Positions 11,770 to 21,539 of a stretch of 64,000 bases of DNA are shown one piece after another. The position numbers and the translations under genes are program-made. The notes under the pieces were generated by a model. The model was given only the letters and a program-made list of their open reading frames with translations, did no database searches and was not told where the DNA came from. The DNA is from Favolaschia claudopus. Taxonomy: Eukaryota > Basidiomycota > Agaricomycetes > Agaricales > Mycenaceae. The stretch covers positions 248,001 to 312,000 of the forward strand of contig JAWWNJ010000173.1 in NCBI GenBank assembly GCA_037176885.1, read 5' to 3'. Each line of letters starts with the position of its first letter. The first letter of the stretch is position 1.

Positions 11770-13704
11770 ATGTCTTCCACCCACCTTGCCTCGCCAGCTA
11801 CTCGGAGCCAAGATTCGCTCACCCTAGGAGCGTCCAGTATCCGCTCGGCGACGGTCTCTGTTACACCTTCTACCATTCATGAAGAAAAAACAAGAACTCC
11901 CCCAGCCTCGGATCCAGACACGATATTAACAGGGAAAAAGCTCGCCGTGGTCTTTATTGCGATGTAAGTCTGAACATGATGTTGTGAAAAACTTAGCTAA
12001 ACCTAGACATTATCAGGTTACTGTCACTCCTCCTCATTGCCTTGGATCAAACAATCTTAGCTACGGCCTTACCCAGAATTGCTTCGGTACGTCACGCCTA
12101 CGCATGTATGGGTCTTCAATACTGACCCGCTTCCAGGAATTCAACGCATTTTCGCTGCAAGGATGGGTCGCATCATCGTTCACCCTCGCCCAAACAGTCT
12201 TCATCCTCTTCTACGGCCAAGCTCTTCGGATATTCCCCGCAAAATGGGTCCTCATCTCTTCCATCGTCATTTTCGAGGCTGGAAGTCTCCTCTGCGGTGT
12301 TTCGCATAACGTTGATCAGCTCATTGCTGGACGCACCGTGTCGGGCGCTGGCGCAGCGGGTATCTGTACGCTCTTTTTTCCCACTTGCTCTTGGATGTTG
12401 TTCTTATCCTTTCATAGTTGTAGCCATGTTTCAAGTGATTGCGCAGGCAACGCGCTTGGAAGATCGCCCTCGCCTGTTTGGTCTCTTCGGCGCCGTCTTC
12501 GGCCTTTCATCTGTCATCGGGCCTCTCATCGGAGGCGCTTTCACTGACCACGTTACATGGGTATGTTTTTCGTTCCTTCTTGCCTTTTCTGTGGCTAATT
12601 TGATCATAGCGATGGTGCTTCTTCATAAATCTGCCCCTCGGCGGTGTCTCCATCCTCGGCGTCGTATTCCTGCTCAAATCGTCGTTGCCTCTCGGTGCCG
12701 ATCCTACGAGGCGGTCCACGCGCGACATTATCCACCAGGTCCTGCGCATGGACTACATCGGCGCCACCTTTGTCGCCGGCGCCATCACCTCCCTCGTCCT
12801 TGCTTTGCAGTGGGGCGGCAACACCAAGCCCTGGGGTGACAAGGACGTCATTATCTGCTTCGTCGTCGCCGGCGTCCTAACAGGCGTCTTCATCGGCTGG
12901 GAGATCTACATGGGCGAACAAGCCATGACCCCCACCACGATCTTCAAATCCCGCTCCGTCTGGGCCATTCTCGCCTACGCCTTCCTCACGCGCTTCTCCC
13001 TCCTCCTCTTCTCATACTACATCCCCATCTTCTACCAAGCCGTCCGCCACGCCTCTGCCACCTCCTCCGGCATCGACCTCCTCCCCTTCATGCTCGGCGT
13101 CGTCGTCACCGTCGTCTCCTCCGGCCAAATCGTCGGCCGCTTCGGACGCTACTACCCCTTCCTCGTCGTTGCGCCCGTCTTCCTCGCCATCGGTTCCGGC
13201 CTGCTGTACACCCTTAACACCACCTCGTCCAGCGCCAAGATTGTCGGCTTCCAGATCCTCGCGGGCATCGGCACGGGCATGGGCATGCAGAACTCGCTCC
13301 TCGCTATCCAGGTCGAGTTCCGCGATGCGCCGAGGCTGTTGGGGCAGGCGACCTCCATGGGCTCTTTCGCACAGTTTCTCGGTGGGACGCTCGGGCTGGG
13401 TGTAGCGGAGCCGGTGTTTGCGTCCAAGCTCTCAGAGTTTTTGGCGCGGTACGCTCCAGATGCGCCTGCGGAGATTGTGAAAGAGAGCCCGACGGCGATA
13501 TACACTGCCTTGCCCGTCGAGATGATTCCGGGCGTGGTGAGGAGTTATACGGAGGCGTTGAGGATTGTGTTTGTTCTGGGTGTGCCGGTGGCGGGGCTGG
13601 CACTGCTGTCAGCGATCTTCATTAAGAATATCAAGATTGAGAAGACAGCGCCGCAACCGACGACGACGACAACACAGGAGAAGGCTGTGGCGGCGGAGGT
13701 GTAG
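11770..13704 (+). CDS. MFS drug:H+ antiporter, DHA2 (14-TM) type
   Basis: A multi-membrane-span efflux carrier of the plasma membrane. Exon 1 (from ATG 11770) encodes a cytosolic N-terminus ending GKKLAVVFIAM. Splicing joins LLSLLLIALDQTILATALPRIAS, where LDQTILATALPRI is motif D1 of the DHA2 group. Then come WVASSFTLAQTVFILFYGQ, a helix with the AGRTVSGAGAAGI motif, and RWCFFINLPLGGVSI across the intron before 12610, a hallmark of 14-TM drug/toxin exporters. The long last exon (about 12610-13704) carries the remaining helices and ends with a cytosolic Thr/Lys-rich tail, stop TAG. Relatives include toxin and multidrug exporters of fungi (TOXA and aflT types). No biosynthetic genes are next to it, so the substrate is open. 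Five exons with short introns; codon use in the last exon is strongly C/G-ending. Confidence 0.88.
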
Positions 13705-14090
13705 AGTTCCACGAGACCTAATGCACTGTATCATTATTCAAAGAAGTAGCTTAATCCTGTACTCATTGTATATTGTATTCATTAGAGTAGATCATCGTAG
13801 ACATGTAGAGGTACCGGTACAATTACTACACCTAATATTTTCTGGGATGGAATTCATGTTGACGATTATGATTCGCGCGCCTCAGCAAAGAATGAGTTCA
13901 AACTATAACATCAGATCCGATTTTTCGCTCTCATTGAATCAGAGGAACAATGAACATGCCAGATTACAAGTGATATTGAGTTTCACGAAAATCGACCCTG
14001 GAAATTCGAGCTCGTTTACAGCGCTACATATTACTAGCTGAGACGAAAATGTTCTGACTTGCAAAATGACTCTTTTGGCAACAAATTTGA

Positions 14091-14252
14091 ACGAGCGTGA
14101 ACGGGGATGCGGGATCTAATCGAATTGTCGAGATGCAAAATGTGGTACGCTTTCCCGCTACGCACCACATTACTGACTTGCATCTCAGCCGCTCCAAGGA
14201 GGTCCATCTTTAACAAGTCAACAAGCGGCCAAGACGGACTCGAGATAATTAC
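14091..14252. repeat. diverged tandem repeat, copy 1
   Basis: About 160 bp similar to 14418-14606. Shared words include GGGATCTAATCGAA.TGT.GAG, TTTCCCGCTAC / CTCCCGCTAC, GACTT.CATC.CAGCCGC and a 3' end GC..AAGACGGA followed by ATAATTA. No reading frame is conserved, so this is probably noncoding DNA duplicated upstream of the gene at 14682. Confidence 0.6.
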
Positions 14253-14417
14253 AAGATAATTATTGATCGCCCTCAAAAGCTTAGCTTCCGAATCGGAGAC
14301 CTGCCAGGGTAGAAGAATCGAACGGCTTGTAACAGTAATTTCTTTACAGTATTTTGCAAGTGCTTTCCGCAACCGATTCAAGGTTCTTCGATGAATCTCG
14401 GCTCCAAAATGGTATCA

Positions 14418-14606
14418 GAAACGTAAACGCGGGTGAGGGATCTAATCGAACTGTTGAGGTGGAAAATCTGGTACTTACCTCTCCCGCTACACAGCGCTGA
14501 CTCTGCGGCAGAATCTCCCCGCATTGTTGACTTACATCGCAGCCGCACCACGAAATTCATTCTGAACACGCCAAGAAGCGGTGAAGACGGAGTCAAAATA
14601 ATTATA
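14418..14606. repeat. diverged tandem repeat, copy 2
   Basis: The second copy of the repeat at 14091-14252. It has an extra stretch of about 30 bp near 14493-14520. It ends only some 75 bp before the ATG of the small secreted protein gene, so it sits in that gene's promoter. Confidence 0.6.
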
Positions 14607-14622
14607 TCTCACCCTGTAAACG

Positions 14623-14628
14623 TATAAA
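14623..14628 (+). promoter_or_regulatory. TATA box of the small secreted protein gene
   Basis: TATAAA within cgTATAAAgcc, 54 bp before the ATG at 14682. This is a good fungal TATA distance and supports that start. Confidence 0.6.
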
Positions 14629-14681
14629 GCCTCAGCGCACGATGGAATGCGACACAGTGAGCATCACACACAATTCAAACC

Positions 14682-14930
14682 ATGCACCTCACTCTCCCTC
14701 TCACCCAGCTCCTCGTCTTCGTCCTCGGCGCATTATTCACATCCTCCACGATGGGAGTTACGCTTCCCGCCCCGGAAGTTTGCTGCATCCTCGTCCCCGG
14801 CGCCTGCGGTCGCGCCGACACTGCAGCTCCACTTGTAGTGAATCCAGTCCCGCTGTCCTCGGTTAAGGCGCCCAACGTCTGTTGCTGCATGAGTTCTCCC
14901 GATTGCAAACGATGTCAAGGAGGTTCGTGA
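14682..14930 (+). CDS. small secreted cysteine-rich protein (82 aa)
   Basis: A single-exon frame starting MHLTLPLTQLLVFVLGALF, a clear signal peptide, with cleavage likely near residues 24-26. The mature part is only about 57 residues and has eight cysteines, in the pattern CC-x7-C-x(about 23)-CCC-x5-C-x2-C. The rest is rich in Ala, Pro and Val. The count of eight recalls hydrophobins, but the spacing is different, so I do not call it one. A TATA box lies 54 bp upstream. It points toward the 3' end of the secreted lectin at 15131-16532 (tail to tail). Small secreted Cys-rich proteins of mushrooms can be effectors, fruiting-stage or wall proteins; nothing here decides which. Confidence 0.65.
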   Translation: MHLTLPLTQLLVFVLGALFTSSTMGVTLPAPEVCCILVPGACGRADTAAPLVVNPVPLSSVKAPNVCCCMSSPDCKRCQGGS

Positions 14931-15130
14931 ATCAAGCGGAGTCGGTGTTGGAATGAATGTGGTTGGCTAATATTATTTTAGTGTGACAAGCTATAGGAAC
15001 GATTCATATAAAAGCGAGCAAGGTGTATGATTGTCTTTGGGAAAAAGTCCGACAATTATGTACAAGCCTGTAAAAGAATGATGTCGCAGTCTGAACGAAG
15101 TCCAAAGTGTCCAAGTTCACAGACCGAAAT

Positions 15131-16532
15131 TTAGAAGTTACTGAAACTATCGTCCTCCACCCATTCCTGATTCGTATTACCCGCAAAACAGGTCCAAATT
15201 TGGATCTTGATAGGTTGCGATCAGCCAGTTGAGGATAAAACTCGAGGTGAACAAGACCAACCTGCGTGCCCGCAGCCGGATTACCGTCCGTCAAGTCGAA
15301 ACACTACAGCGCCGTCTATTAACAAGGCATGGACTCGAAATGAGAATATAACTCACAAAATTGGTATTAGCTTTGTTCGTGATACTACCGGTCCCATGGT
15401 TCCAGAATTGCGTATTGTCATTCGCATTGCAGGGAGCCAACACAAGTTTCGTCCCGTCCGCGAGGGTGTCTCCGGCTGGGGTAATGCAGAGATCATCGTA
15501 CATCACCATCCTGCCATTGTGGTCGGGGTCGACGATCTTTTGGTTGATCGGTACGTTGTCGCCACAGGGACCGATGGTGACTGGGGCGTTGGTGGTGTTA
15601 TCAGCGGTGAGGCAGCTGGCAAATGTGGTGGGGTCGGGCCTGATGGTGAGTTCAAACCTGGAATGAAGGAATCAAACGTCAGAAATCAAGGAGTCCTGCC
15701 GTGAACTTACCGCACAGGGAAGGTTGTCGGTATGAAGTTGAATTTCTGATTGCTGTTGTTCGCATCGCACGCCCACACTTGAGCCTTGAAAACATACATC
15801 TTGCCGTATCGTTCAAGATGATTTAATTGACTGACCTGGTTCCCGTTTGAAAGATTTCCATCCGTGACATCTACACACTACTCTCGCATTAACACGGGTC
15901 AGATTATGGAGACGAGAGAGTAACCTTATTGTTGCTGCCTCCGTTCCACTGAATTGACGTGGATGTCATCGTGAACTGTTGGGCTGCGTGCAAAGGGCAG
16001 TCAGAAGAGGCTCTAAGAAGGAAATATTGATGGCTCACCTTCGTCCCTGGGTCCGCAGGTCCAAACTTGAAGTTTGCTACCGTTGGCATCGACATTGTCA
16101 ATGACATCGAGACACTGCAGAACGGACGATTTAGCATCAAGGAAGCAAAGAACATCACACTACGAAAGCATAGCAACGTACAAACCCGTTGGTGCTGAGT
16201 TGACTGCGAGCCCCGGTTCCGCCAGTGGTCCACGAATTGAGAGAAGTGGCGTTTGCGCCGCAATCTTCAATAACAACTGGTGCACCATTCTTCAAGCTCG
16301 AAGCAGCAAGACATTTTGTGGCTTTTTTCATTGGTCAGTCGTTCGGCTGAAGGGACAGTTCTTATACCGGAACCCAAGGTCGTTTGGATCTTTACGGACT
16401 GATCTTGAAGACTACAGGGAGGGTGAGTAGAGAGAGGTTCATGATCAACGTAGATACATACATCTGTGCAGTGACTGCTGGCGCAACAACAGCAACTATA
16501 ATAGTCGAGAAGAGGTTCCAGTTAAAGAACAT
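15131..16532 (-). CDS. secreted R-type (ricin-B-fold) lectin, copy A
   Basis: This is a carbohydrate-binding beta-trefoil protein with no toxin or enzyme domain. Exon 1 from 16532 encodes a signal peptide (MFFNWNLFSTIIVAVVAPAV...). Spliced exons then give the repeat blocks KCLAASSLKNGAPVVIEDCG, CLDVIDNVDANGSKLQVWTC, VTDGNLSNGNQAQVWACDAN, MVMYDDLCITPAGDTLADG and CFDLTDGNPAAGTQIQIWTC. It ends GNTNQEWVEDDSFSNF, with TAA at 15131-15133. The C-L-D...QVW-C and NQ-x-W patterns are the ricin B / CBM13 signature, here in two domains. The last exon needs an intron after GTQ (acceptor before ATCCAAATTTGG). Exon pattern and sequence match the plus-strand gene at 24544, so the two are paralogs. Probable roles are glycan binding in the wall or defence; the ligand is unknown. 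Confidence 0.85.
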
Positions 16533-17629
16533 GGTAGAGGAGGGTGGATGAGCACCACCCGATCCATCGTAGTATTTAAAGGAAGGGTCTGAATGGCCCG
16601 GCCAGCGTTGCCCGAGGCTAGATGGTGAGGTCAATCCGAGCTGCAAACTCAACTGCTGGCCGAAAGAACCAAAAATAGGTAACTCGACCGGACTTGACTC
16701 AGGCACATATGCGTGTTGGATTCAAGAACTTACAGCCAACAGCGTCTGAGTCATTCGTCGAGCTAGTGAACAGCCCGCAAGCAAGTAAACTTGGAAGAAA
16801 CAATCGACTTGAGACTCGCGACGGGGGAGAACATCAATGGTCGCTCGATTTTCAAGCCCAGCCTATTGAAAACTTTCGGTTACCGAATCTATTACTGTGT
16901 ATCCGACGCACGCGTATAGTATTCAGTGCATTCGTCCTGGGAATGATATCTGAATGTTTTGATGTCTCGATGTCATTCCGCGACACGGGAGACGCAACTT
17001 GTAGATTTTTCAGTCTTGCCGCCAAAACAAGCCAGTGAGCCGTTATTCTCCGAGATGGTTCCCAGGCGAGCATGGACTGCTAGCTATATAAAGCCGAGGC
17101 GAGACCCTTCAAGTTGAGGGCGGGCGAGATTTGAACGGATGAAGGTGAGCGCACAGTCCAAGGTAAGGAACTCGAGAAGCTCTCCGTGTCGGATAGCAAG
17201 GCTCACGATCTTGCTGTATAGACTTGGCCATGGGCTTCATCGACAGCCGTCTAAGTTGGATTCGAAACCGACAGCAATGAGGGAAAGATAGATGGACGGC
17301 TTCCTCCGGGCCAGATTTTGTGTAGGTACCGTGAAAAACCATTCAGGCTGAACCAATGGCGCGTGAGCCACAGTAGCTCTGGCCAGAGAGCCCAGCGTCG
17401 AACTCGACATGGACGAAGGAAAGGAAGACAGACGGCCGAAAAACGCCGAACTAAAGTCGGTTGCTACGGCCAGCGGCCCGGACAGCCGAAGAAATCATAA
17501 TGTCTCAACTCTCCTTTCTTGTTGTTTCATCTCCTCATCAGTGTACCAGCTCGAAGCCTCGTCCACAGACTCTCAATTGGGTACTTTCATCATTCCACCA
17601 CATTTTTCCGCACATAAATTCGCATTATC
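16533..17629. other. intergenic; orphan TATA box at 17085
   Basis: I see no gene with family support. A strong TATATAAA occurs at 17085-17092 on the plus strand. About 50 bp later is ATGAAG directly before a GTGAGC donor-like site, but I cannot follow a coding chain from it. The region also holds the promoter of the minus-strand lectin and of the gene at 17630. Confidence 0.45.
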
Positions 17630-18322
17630 ATGGACACAACCGAGAATCCACCTTGGGCCTTTCGAAGTCGGTGCGGAAGAAAAGGATGCGGGGCTGTTTT
17701 GCAATACGACGGCCCAAATCCTCTAGGAAATATTCAGCGCTTGGTTCGAGAGCATTCCTTGCATTGTGCTGGATTTCGCCCCGAGCGAACCGATATTTGC
17801 TGGAGACGGCGTCCCCAGAATCAGGGAACATCTGAGGGAGATGTTTTAGATGAAGAGGTCGACTTGTCCTGGTCGCGAGAAGGCTCTAGTACCCCCTCTT
17901 CCTCCGAGAGCACCATCGAGACTAGCCGCCCCGCCCCCGTTTTCCGTCGTCGCAAGCGTCACACAAGCAGTACTTCGTCGCCATCCTCGGGTGGGATGCA
18001 GACGCTTGATGAGACGGATCCACCATTCGCAAAGAAAACAGCACGATCGGAGTCCGAACGTCGTCGTCTTCTAGAGACCGATGAATGGGCAGTCAAAGTG
18101 ACGCCCCACGAAGTCGTATGTCGCGGATGCAGCCGTCCAATAAGACTCGACCGTCGGAGCCGTTACTATCCTGGTCTCTGGGAGAAGCATCGCGATCGCT
18201 GCGAGCAGGTGGCAAAATTGCAGGAGGAACTGCAGGATGCAGAGAAATCGAACCAATCCGTCACGGGTCGCGACCTCACGCACATGCACGCAGGCGAAGA
18301 TTCCGGTTCTAGTAGTCCTTGA
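17630..18322 (+). CDS. protein with two BED-like CxxC...HxxxxC modules
   Basis: An uninterrupted 230-codon frame starting MDTTENPPWAFRSRCGRKGC. Two similar blocks can be seen. Block 1 (residues about 14-47) is CGRKGCGAVL...LVREHSLHC. Block 2 (about 164-193) is VVCRGCSRPIRL...WEKHRDRCEQV. Each has a CxxxC or CxxC pair followed about 25 residues later by H-x(3-4)-C, which looks like a zinc-binding, BED-finger-like module. Between them is a Ser/Arg-rich linker with basic patches (FRRRKRH), probably nuclear. The C-terminus has a short coiled coil (QVAKLQEELQDAEKS). Similar uncharacterised proteins are common in mushroom genomes. DNA binding is an inference only. Confidence 0.68.
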   Translation: MDTTENPPWAFRSRCGRKGCGAVLQYDGPNPLGNIQRLVREHSLHCAGFRPERTDICWRRRPQNQGTSEGDVLDEEVDLSWSREGSSTPSSSESTIETSRPAPVFRRRKRHTSSTSSPSSGGMQTLDETDPPFAKKTARSESERRRLLETDEWAVKVTPHEVVCRGCSRPIRLDRRSRYYPGLWEKHRDRCEQVAKLQEELQDAEKSNQSVTGRDLTHMHAGEDSGSSSP

Positions 18323-18925
18323 TCCCCTAGATAATTAGAACGATCTCACTCAGATACGACGCTGTAGCACCCAGAATGATGTAGCATAATCCATACGAAT
18401 CCAGACTCCAGACCCTTCACTCCTCAGGCTTACTCTGCTCCGAGTTCTTCGTTGTGAATTCGAGAATTTTTTTTTCGTTATCAGAGGTTGTCGAAACTGT
18501 CTTGACGGCAGGTACTACGCTTGCACTCGGGAATTGCTCGAGATCTCGAGATCTTTGGCCGATGTCAAGGCGCAACATAGTCTTCCAATCACGTATTATA
18601 ATCGGGCTCTCGACATAGATCTAGTAGATTGACTTGTTGAATCTCAAGCATTCAATTCTACATTCAATCGTCGTGACAAGACTTTGAGAAACGCTTGTAC
18701 CGACAATACCTGAGTTCTCACCCTGGAGGAAGAGCCATGCGTCGCTGGATGCAATTTTCCGAGTTGTTCATCGGTGATCGATTGAGAGAGACTCAGAGCA
18801 ACCTTGGTTCAAGATAAGTATTATTGAGAATCGACAATCAATAAACATCATATAAGAAGAAGAGACTTCCTAGTTAGAAACTGGAAGTTCATTTGAGCCT
18901 GAGCGCGTCTGTTGGGCGATCCGTG
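18323..18925. other. intergenic
   Basis: No gene or clear repeat was seen between the stop of the zinc-module protein and the purine-rich repeat. Confidence 0.5.
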
Positions 18926-19895
18926 GTGGAAAAGGTCAGACGAAAAAGACAAAGATCAAGTTCAGCCAGGCAGAGACCAAGATGGTTAGATTAGATTGAA
19001 GAATGAAGAAGACAAGAGAGATCAGAGACGAGACCAGATCAGCAACTTAACAAGACAAGTTAGAGACAAAAACAAAGACAACCCAGCCCGGACGAGACCA
19101 GACTGGACAAGAGACGACCAAATTAGACGAGACACAGATGAGAGACCAGACGATCAAGTTAGACGAGACAGAGACGACTCGACAATGATCAGTTTTAGAT
19201 AACTTGAAGACCAATTGTTGAAGACGCTCGCAGTCAGACGAGAACAGTCGCCGAAGTCTCAAGAGAAATGGATTGTCGGAAACAAGCCTTTTGGATTATA
19301 GTGGATTGCCCTTTAGTCGTATAGCGGGAGGTCTTGAAAGCCGCTGACAGTCGCCAGAGACAGGAACGAAGATCAGTTTTAGACGATGAGTCCGAGCCGA
19401 GCAAGATTAGACGAAACAGAGACGGAGACCAGACTAGACCAGGTCACCAAATCGGACGAGCAAGATAGAGCCAAAAATGAGACGCAGACAGACAGAGACG
19501 AGACGGTCTAGGAGACTGAATAAAGACGAAGATGACCAAGTTAGACAAAGACGAAGAAATACAGTATAAGACAGCTGTCACAGAATCGAAGACGATCGAT
19601 CTGAGACGAGGTCAGACGAGACAGATGTTAAACCACAGACGATTTCAGAGTTAGACAGCCTACAGAGACGAGACGAAGGAGTGACGGTCAAGTCAGACCA
19701 GACGAAGACGAAGACGACGTCACGAGAAGGACCGAAGGTTACAATCTCGGCCTTACACATGGCAGTCAGTGTCACAGAGACGGGACGATGAGGGTTAGTC
19801 TGTAGACAATACCAAGATCGGAAGAGGCGACGCGGAAATGATTTAACTCGAAGGCGATCTGGACAGACGAAGATTGGACGAAGACAAAAAATAAT
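18926..19895 (+). repeat. purine-skewed degenerate GACGA/AGACGAGA repeat
   Basis: Roughly 950 bp in which the plus strand is dominated by A and G, with imperfect repeats of words such as AGACGAGACAGAGACG, CAAGTTAGACGAGAC and GACGAAGACGAAGACGACG. The unit length varies and copies are diverged. Short open frames here are just translations of the repeat (Arg/Asp-rich). It may be an old minisatellite or a decayed noncoding element. Confidence 0.65.
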
Positions 19896-20489
19896 ATTTT
19901 GATGGGATCAGATATACAATCACAGGCAACCCATTTCTTGACCCGCTCCACCACATTCGACGCGCACGCCGCAACTTCGCCCTCTGACGCGTCGAAATGG
20001 CGCGGCATCCTTTGGCCATATCCCCGGATTTTTTATCTTTCGGGGCGCTTTCTTCTACAAAGTTCCAGACCCAGCCAGCCCCTCACCATAGACTCTCAAC
20101 TCTTCCTCGCGGCTCAAAATTTCAAAAGCAAACAATAAAAATATATTTCACACCAGCTAAGGTGTATTCTCTGAAGATATAGCTACAAGGTATTCAATCG
20201 ACCAGAACAGAGCGAGGTGGGGGATAATGGAGGCAAATGCTACATGTCAAGAGCGTGCTGGGCTACATAAGTAATGTGAAGGTGAGGGGGTATTGAGAGT
20301 GTTGCGAGAGAAGAAAAAGACAATAGATGGGGGCGAGTAAGGTAAGGAGGTCTATGCCGGGCGCGACGTGGCGCGTCATGCGCGTCGAGAAATCTCGATG
20401 GGCGATGGGCCACGACGCGGGTGGCAAGTTTGTTGCAGCGAGGCCGGAGTCCGTCGCCGAAATTGTAAGCTTCGTTCATTGTTGATTCA

Positions 20490-21431
20490 TTACTGCCCCA
20501 CTCCCGCCGCTAGGTTCATCCCGCCCAAGACGACCTCCCACGCCAAATCCAGCGCATCCCACAGCACAACATCGTACACCCCCAACGCGACCATATCCTG
20601 CCACAGCTCCTTTACATGCGCGGCGTGGCTCATGAGCGTGGTGAGCGACCCCGCGGAGGCAGAGGCAAGGTGCGCGGAGAGGGTGTGCAGGACGGACGGC
20701 GTCGCGAGGGTCGCGGTAAGGATCTGGTGGGCGGATGGTCCGCCGGAAACAGAGGAGGAGGTGAGGGAGTCGAGGAAGGGGGAGGGGAGAGGGAGGAGCG
20801 ACGCGAGCAGGGTGTCGATGCGGTGGGTGTAGATGAATTGGTGGAGAAGGGTGAATGCTTGTGGGGAGGGGAGGATCAGGGGGAGGATCGGGAGCGTCGC
20901 GTTGGCGCCGCTGCCGGAGTGAGAGGGGGGGAGGCGAGGGAGCTTCGCACAGTGGGCAGCGAGGACGACGGCGTGTACGGCGAAGATGGTTTGCGGGGCG
21001 TCGGCGGGGGCCTCGCGGAGGCCTTTTGGTGGGGGCGCGCCGACCGCCAGTGCGTGGGTGGGGTAGCTTGGAGGAGGGCCGGCGACGTTGCGCAGGGGCA
21101 CAATGAGCGCGGGGGGGAGGTGCGCACGGGGGTAAGACTTCGCGATGTGGGAGGGGGCGAGCGCGGCCAAGCCTGCTTGCATCTGGGGTGCTTTCGCGAG
21201 AAGGTGGTGGCGGATGAATTCGGTGGGGACGGACGCGAGGTCGGGTGCGGCGGTGGAGAGGGCGTCGCGGGAGATGTCGGTGAAGGGTGGACGGGTTAGC
21301 GTTCGCGGGAGCTGAATCGCTGCGTTCGACGCCGACGAGGAGTGTTTTGGGGTGTGGGGACGGTCATAGGACGGTCGGCGGGAGTGCTCGCGGAGGTGGA
21401 ATGCGGCGGGGTGAGATGCGACCTGGAACAT
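20490..21431 (-). CDS. Clp1-like protein, locus 1
   Basis: A single-exon gene of about 313 codons, starting MFQVASHPAAFHLREHS at 21431 and ending at a TAA at 20490-20492. It carries the layout I associate with Clp1-like (clampless1) proteins of basidiomycetes: SYPTHALAVGAPP, then TIFAVHAVVLAAHCAKLP, then FTLLHQFIYTHRIDTLLASLLPLP, and a C-terminal block LGVYDVVLWDALDLAWEVVL. In Coprinopsis cinerea and Ustilago maydis, Clp1 acts downstream of the A/b mating-type homeodomain proteins in clamp-cell formation and dikaryon growth; members of expanded families may do other things. A TATA box lies 42 bp upstream. Codons are very GC-rich (third position C/G), unlike loci 2-5. It is unrelated to the RNA-processing factor also called Clp1. 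Confidence 0.72.
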   Translation of the reverse strand: MFQVASHPAAFHLREHSRRPSYDRPHTPKHSSSASNAAIQLPRTLTRPPFTDISRDALSTAAPDLASVPTEFIRHHLLAKAPQMQAGLAALAPSHIAKSYPRAHLPPALIVPLRNVAGPPPSYPTHALAVGAPPPKGLREAPADAPQTIFAVHAVVLAAHCAKLPRLPPSHSGSGANATLPILPLILPSPQAFTLLHQFIYTHRIDTLLASLLPLPSPFLDSLTSSSVSGGPSAHQILTATLATPSVLHTLSAHLASASAGSLTTLMSHAAHVKELWQDMVALGVYDVVLWDALDLAWEVVLGGMNLAAGVGQ

Positions 21432-21472
21432 TGTGATGCTGGTATGCAGCCAATGTTCTGCAGAGTCGCGAT

Positions 21473-21478
21473 TATATA
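21473..21478 (-). promoter_or_regulatory. TATA box of Clp1-like locus 1
   Basis: TATATA (minus-strand context TGTATATAATCG), 42 bp upstream of the chosen ATG at 21431. It supports that start over the upstream in-frame ATGs, which would lie at or beyond the TATA box. Confidence 0.55.
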
Positions 21479-21539
21479 CATGATGGGGGGACGGAAAAAA
21501 GAAACGATTGGGACATTTCCTTTTCCGGCCCTTCAAAGC

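Noticed and set aside
14682..14930. Hydrophobin
   Set aside because: Eight cysteines are present, but the C-CC-C-C-CC-C order and spacing of hydrophobins are absent.
20616..21299. A 227-codon plus-strand frame opposite Clp1-like locus 1
   Set aside because: It is a Gly/Arg/Glu-rich antisense shadow of a GC-rich gene and has no motif.
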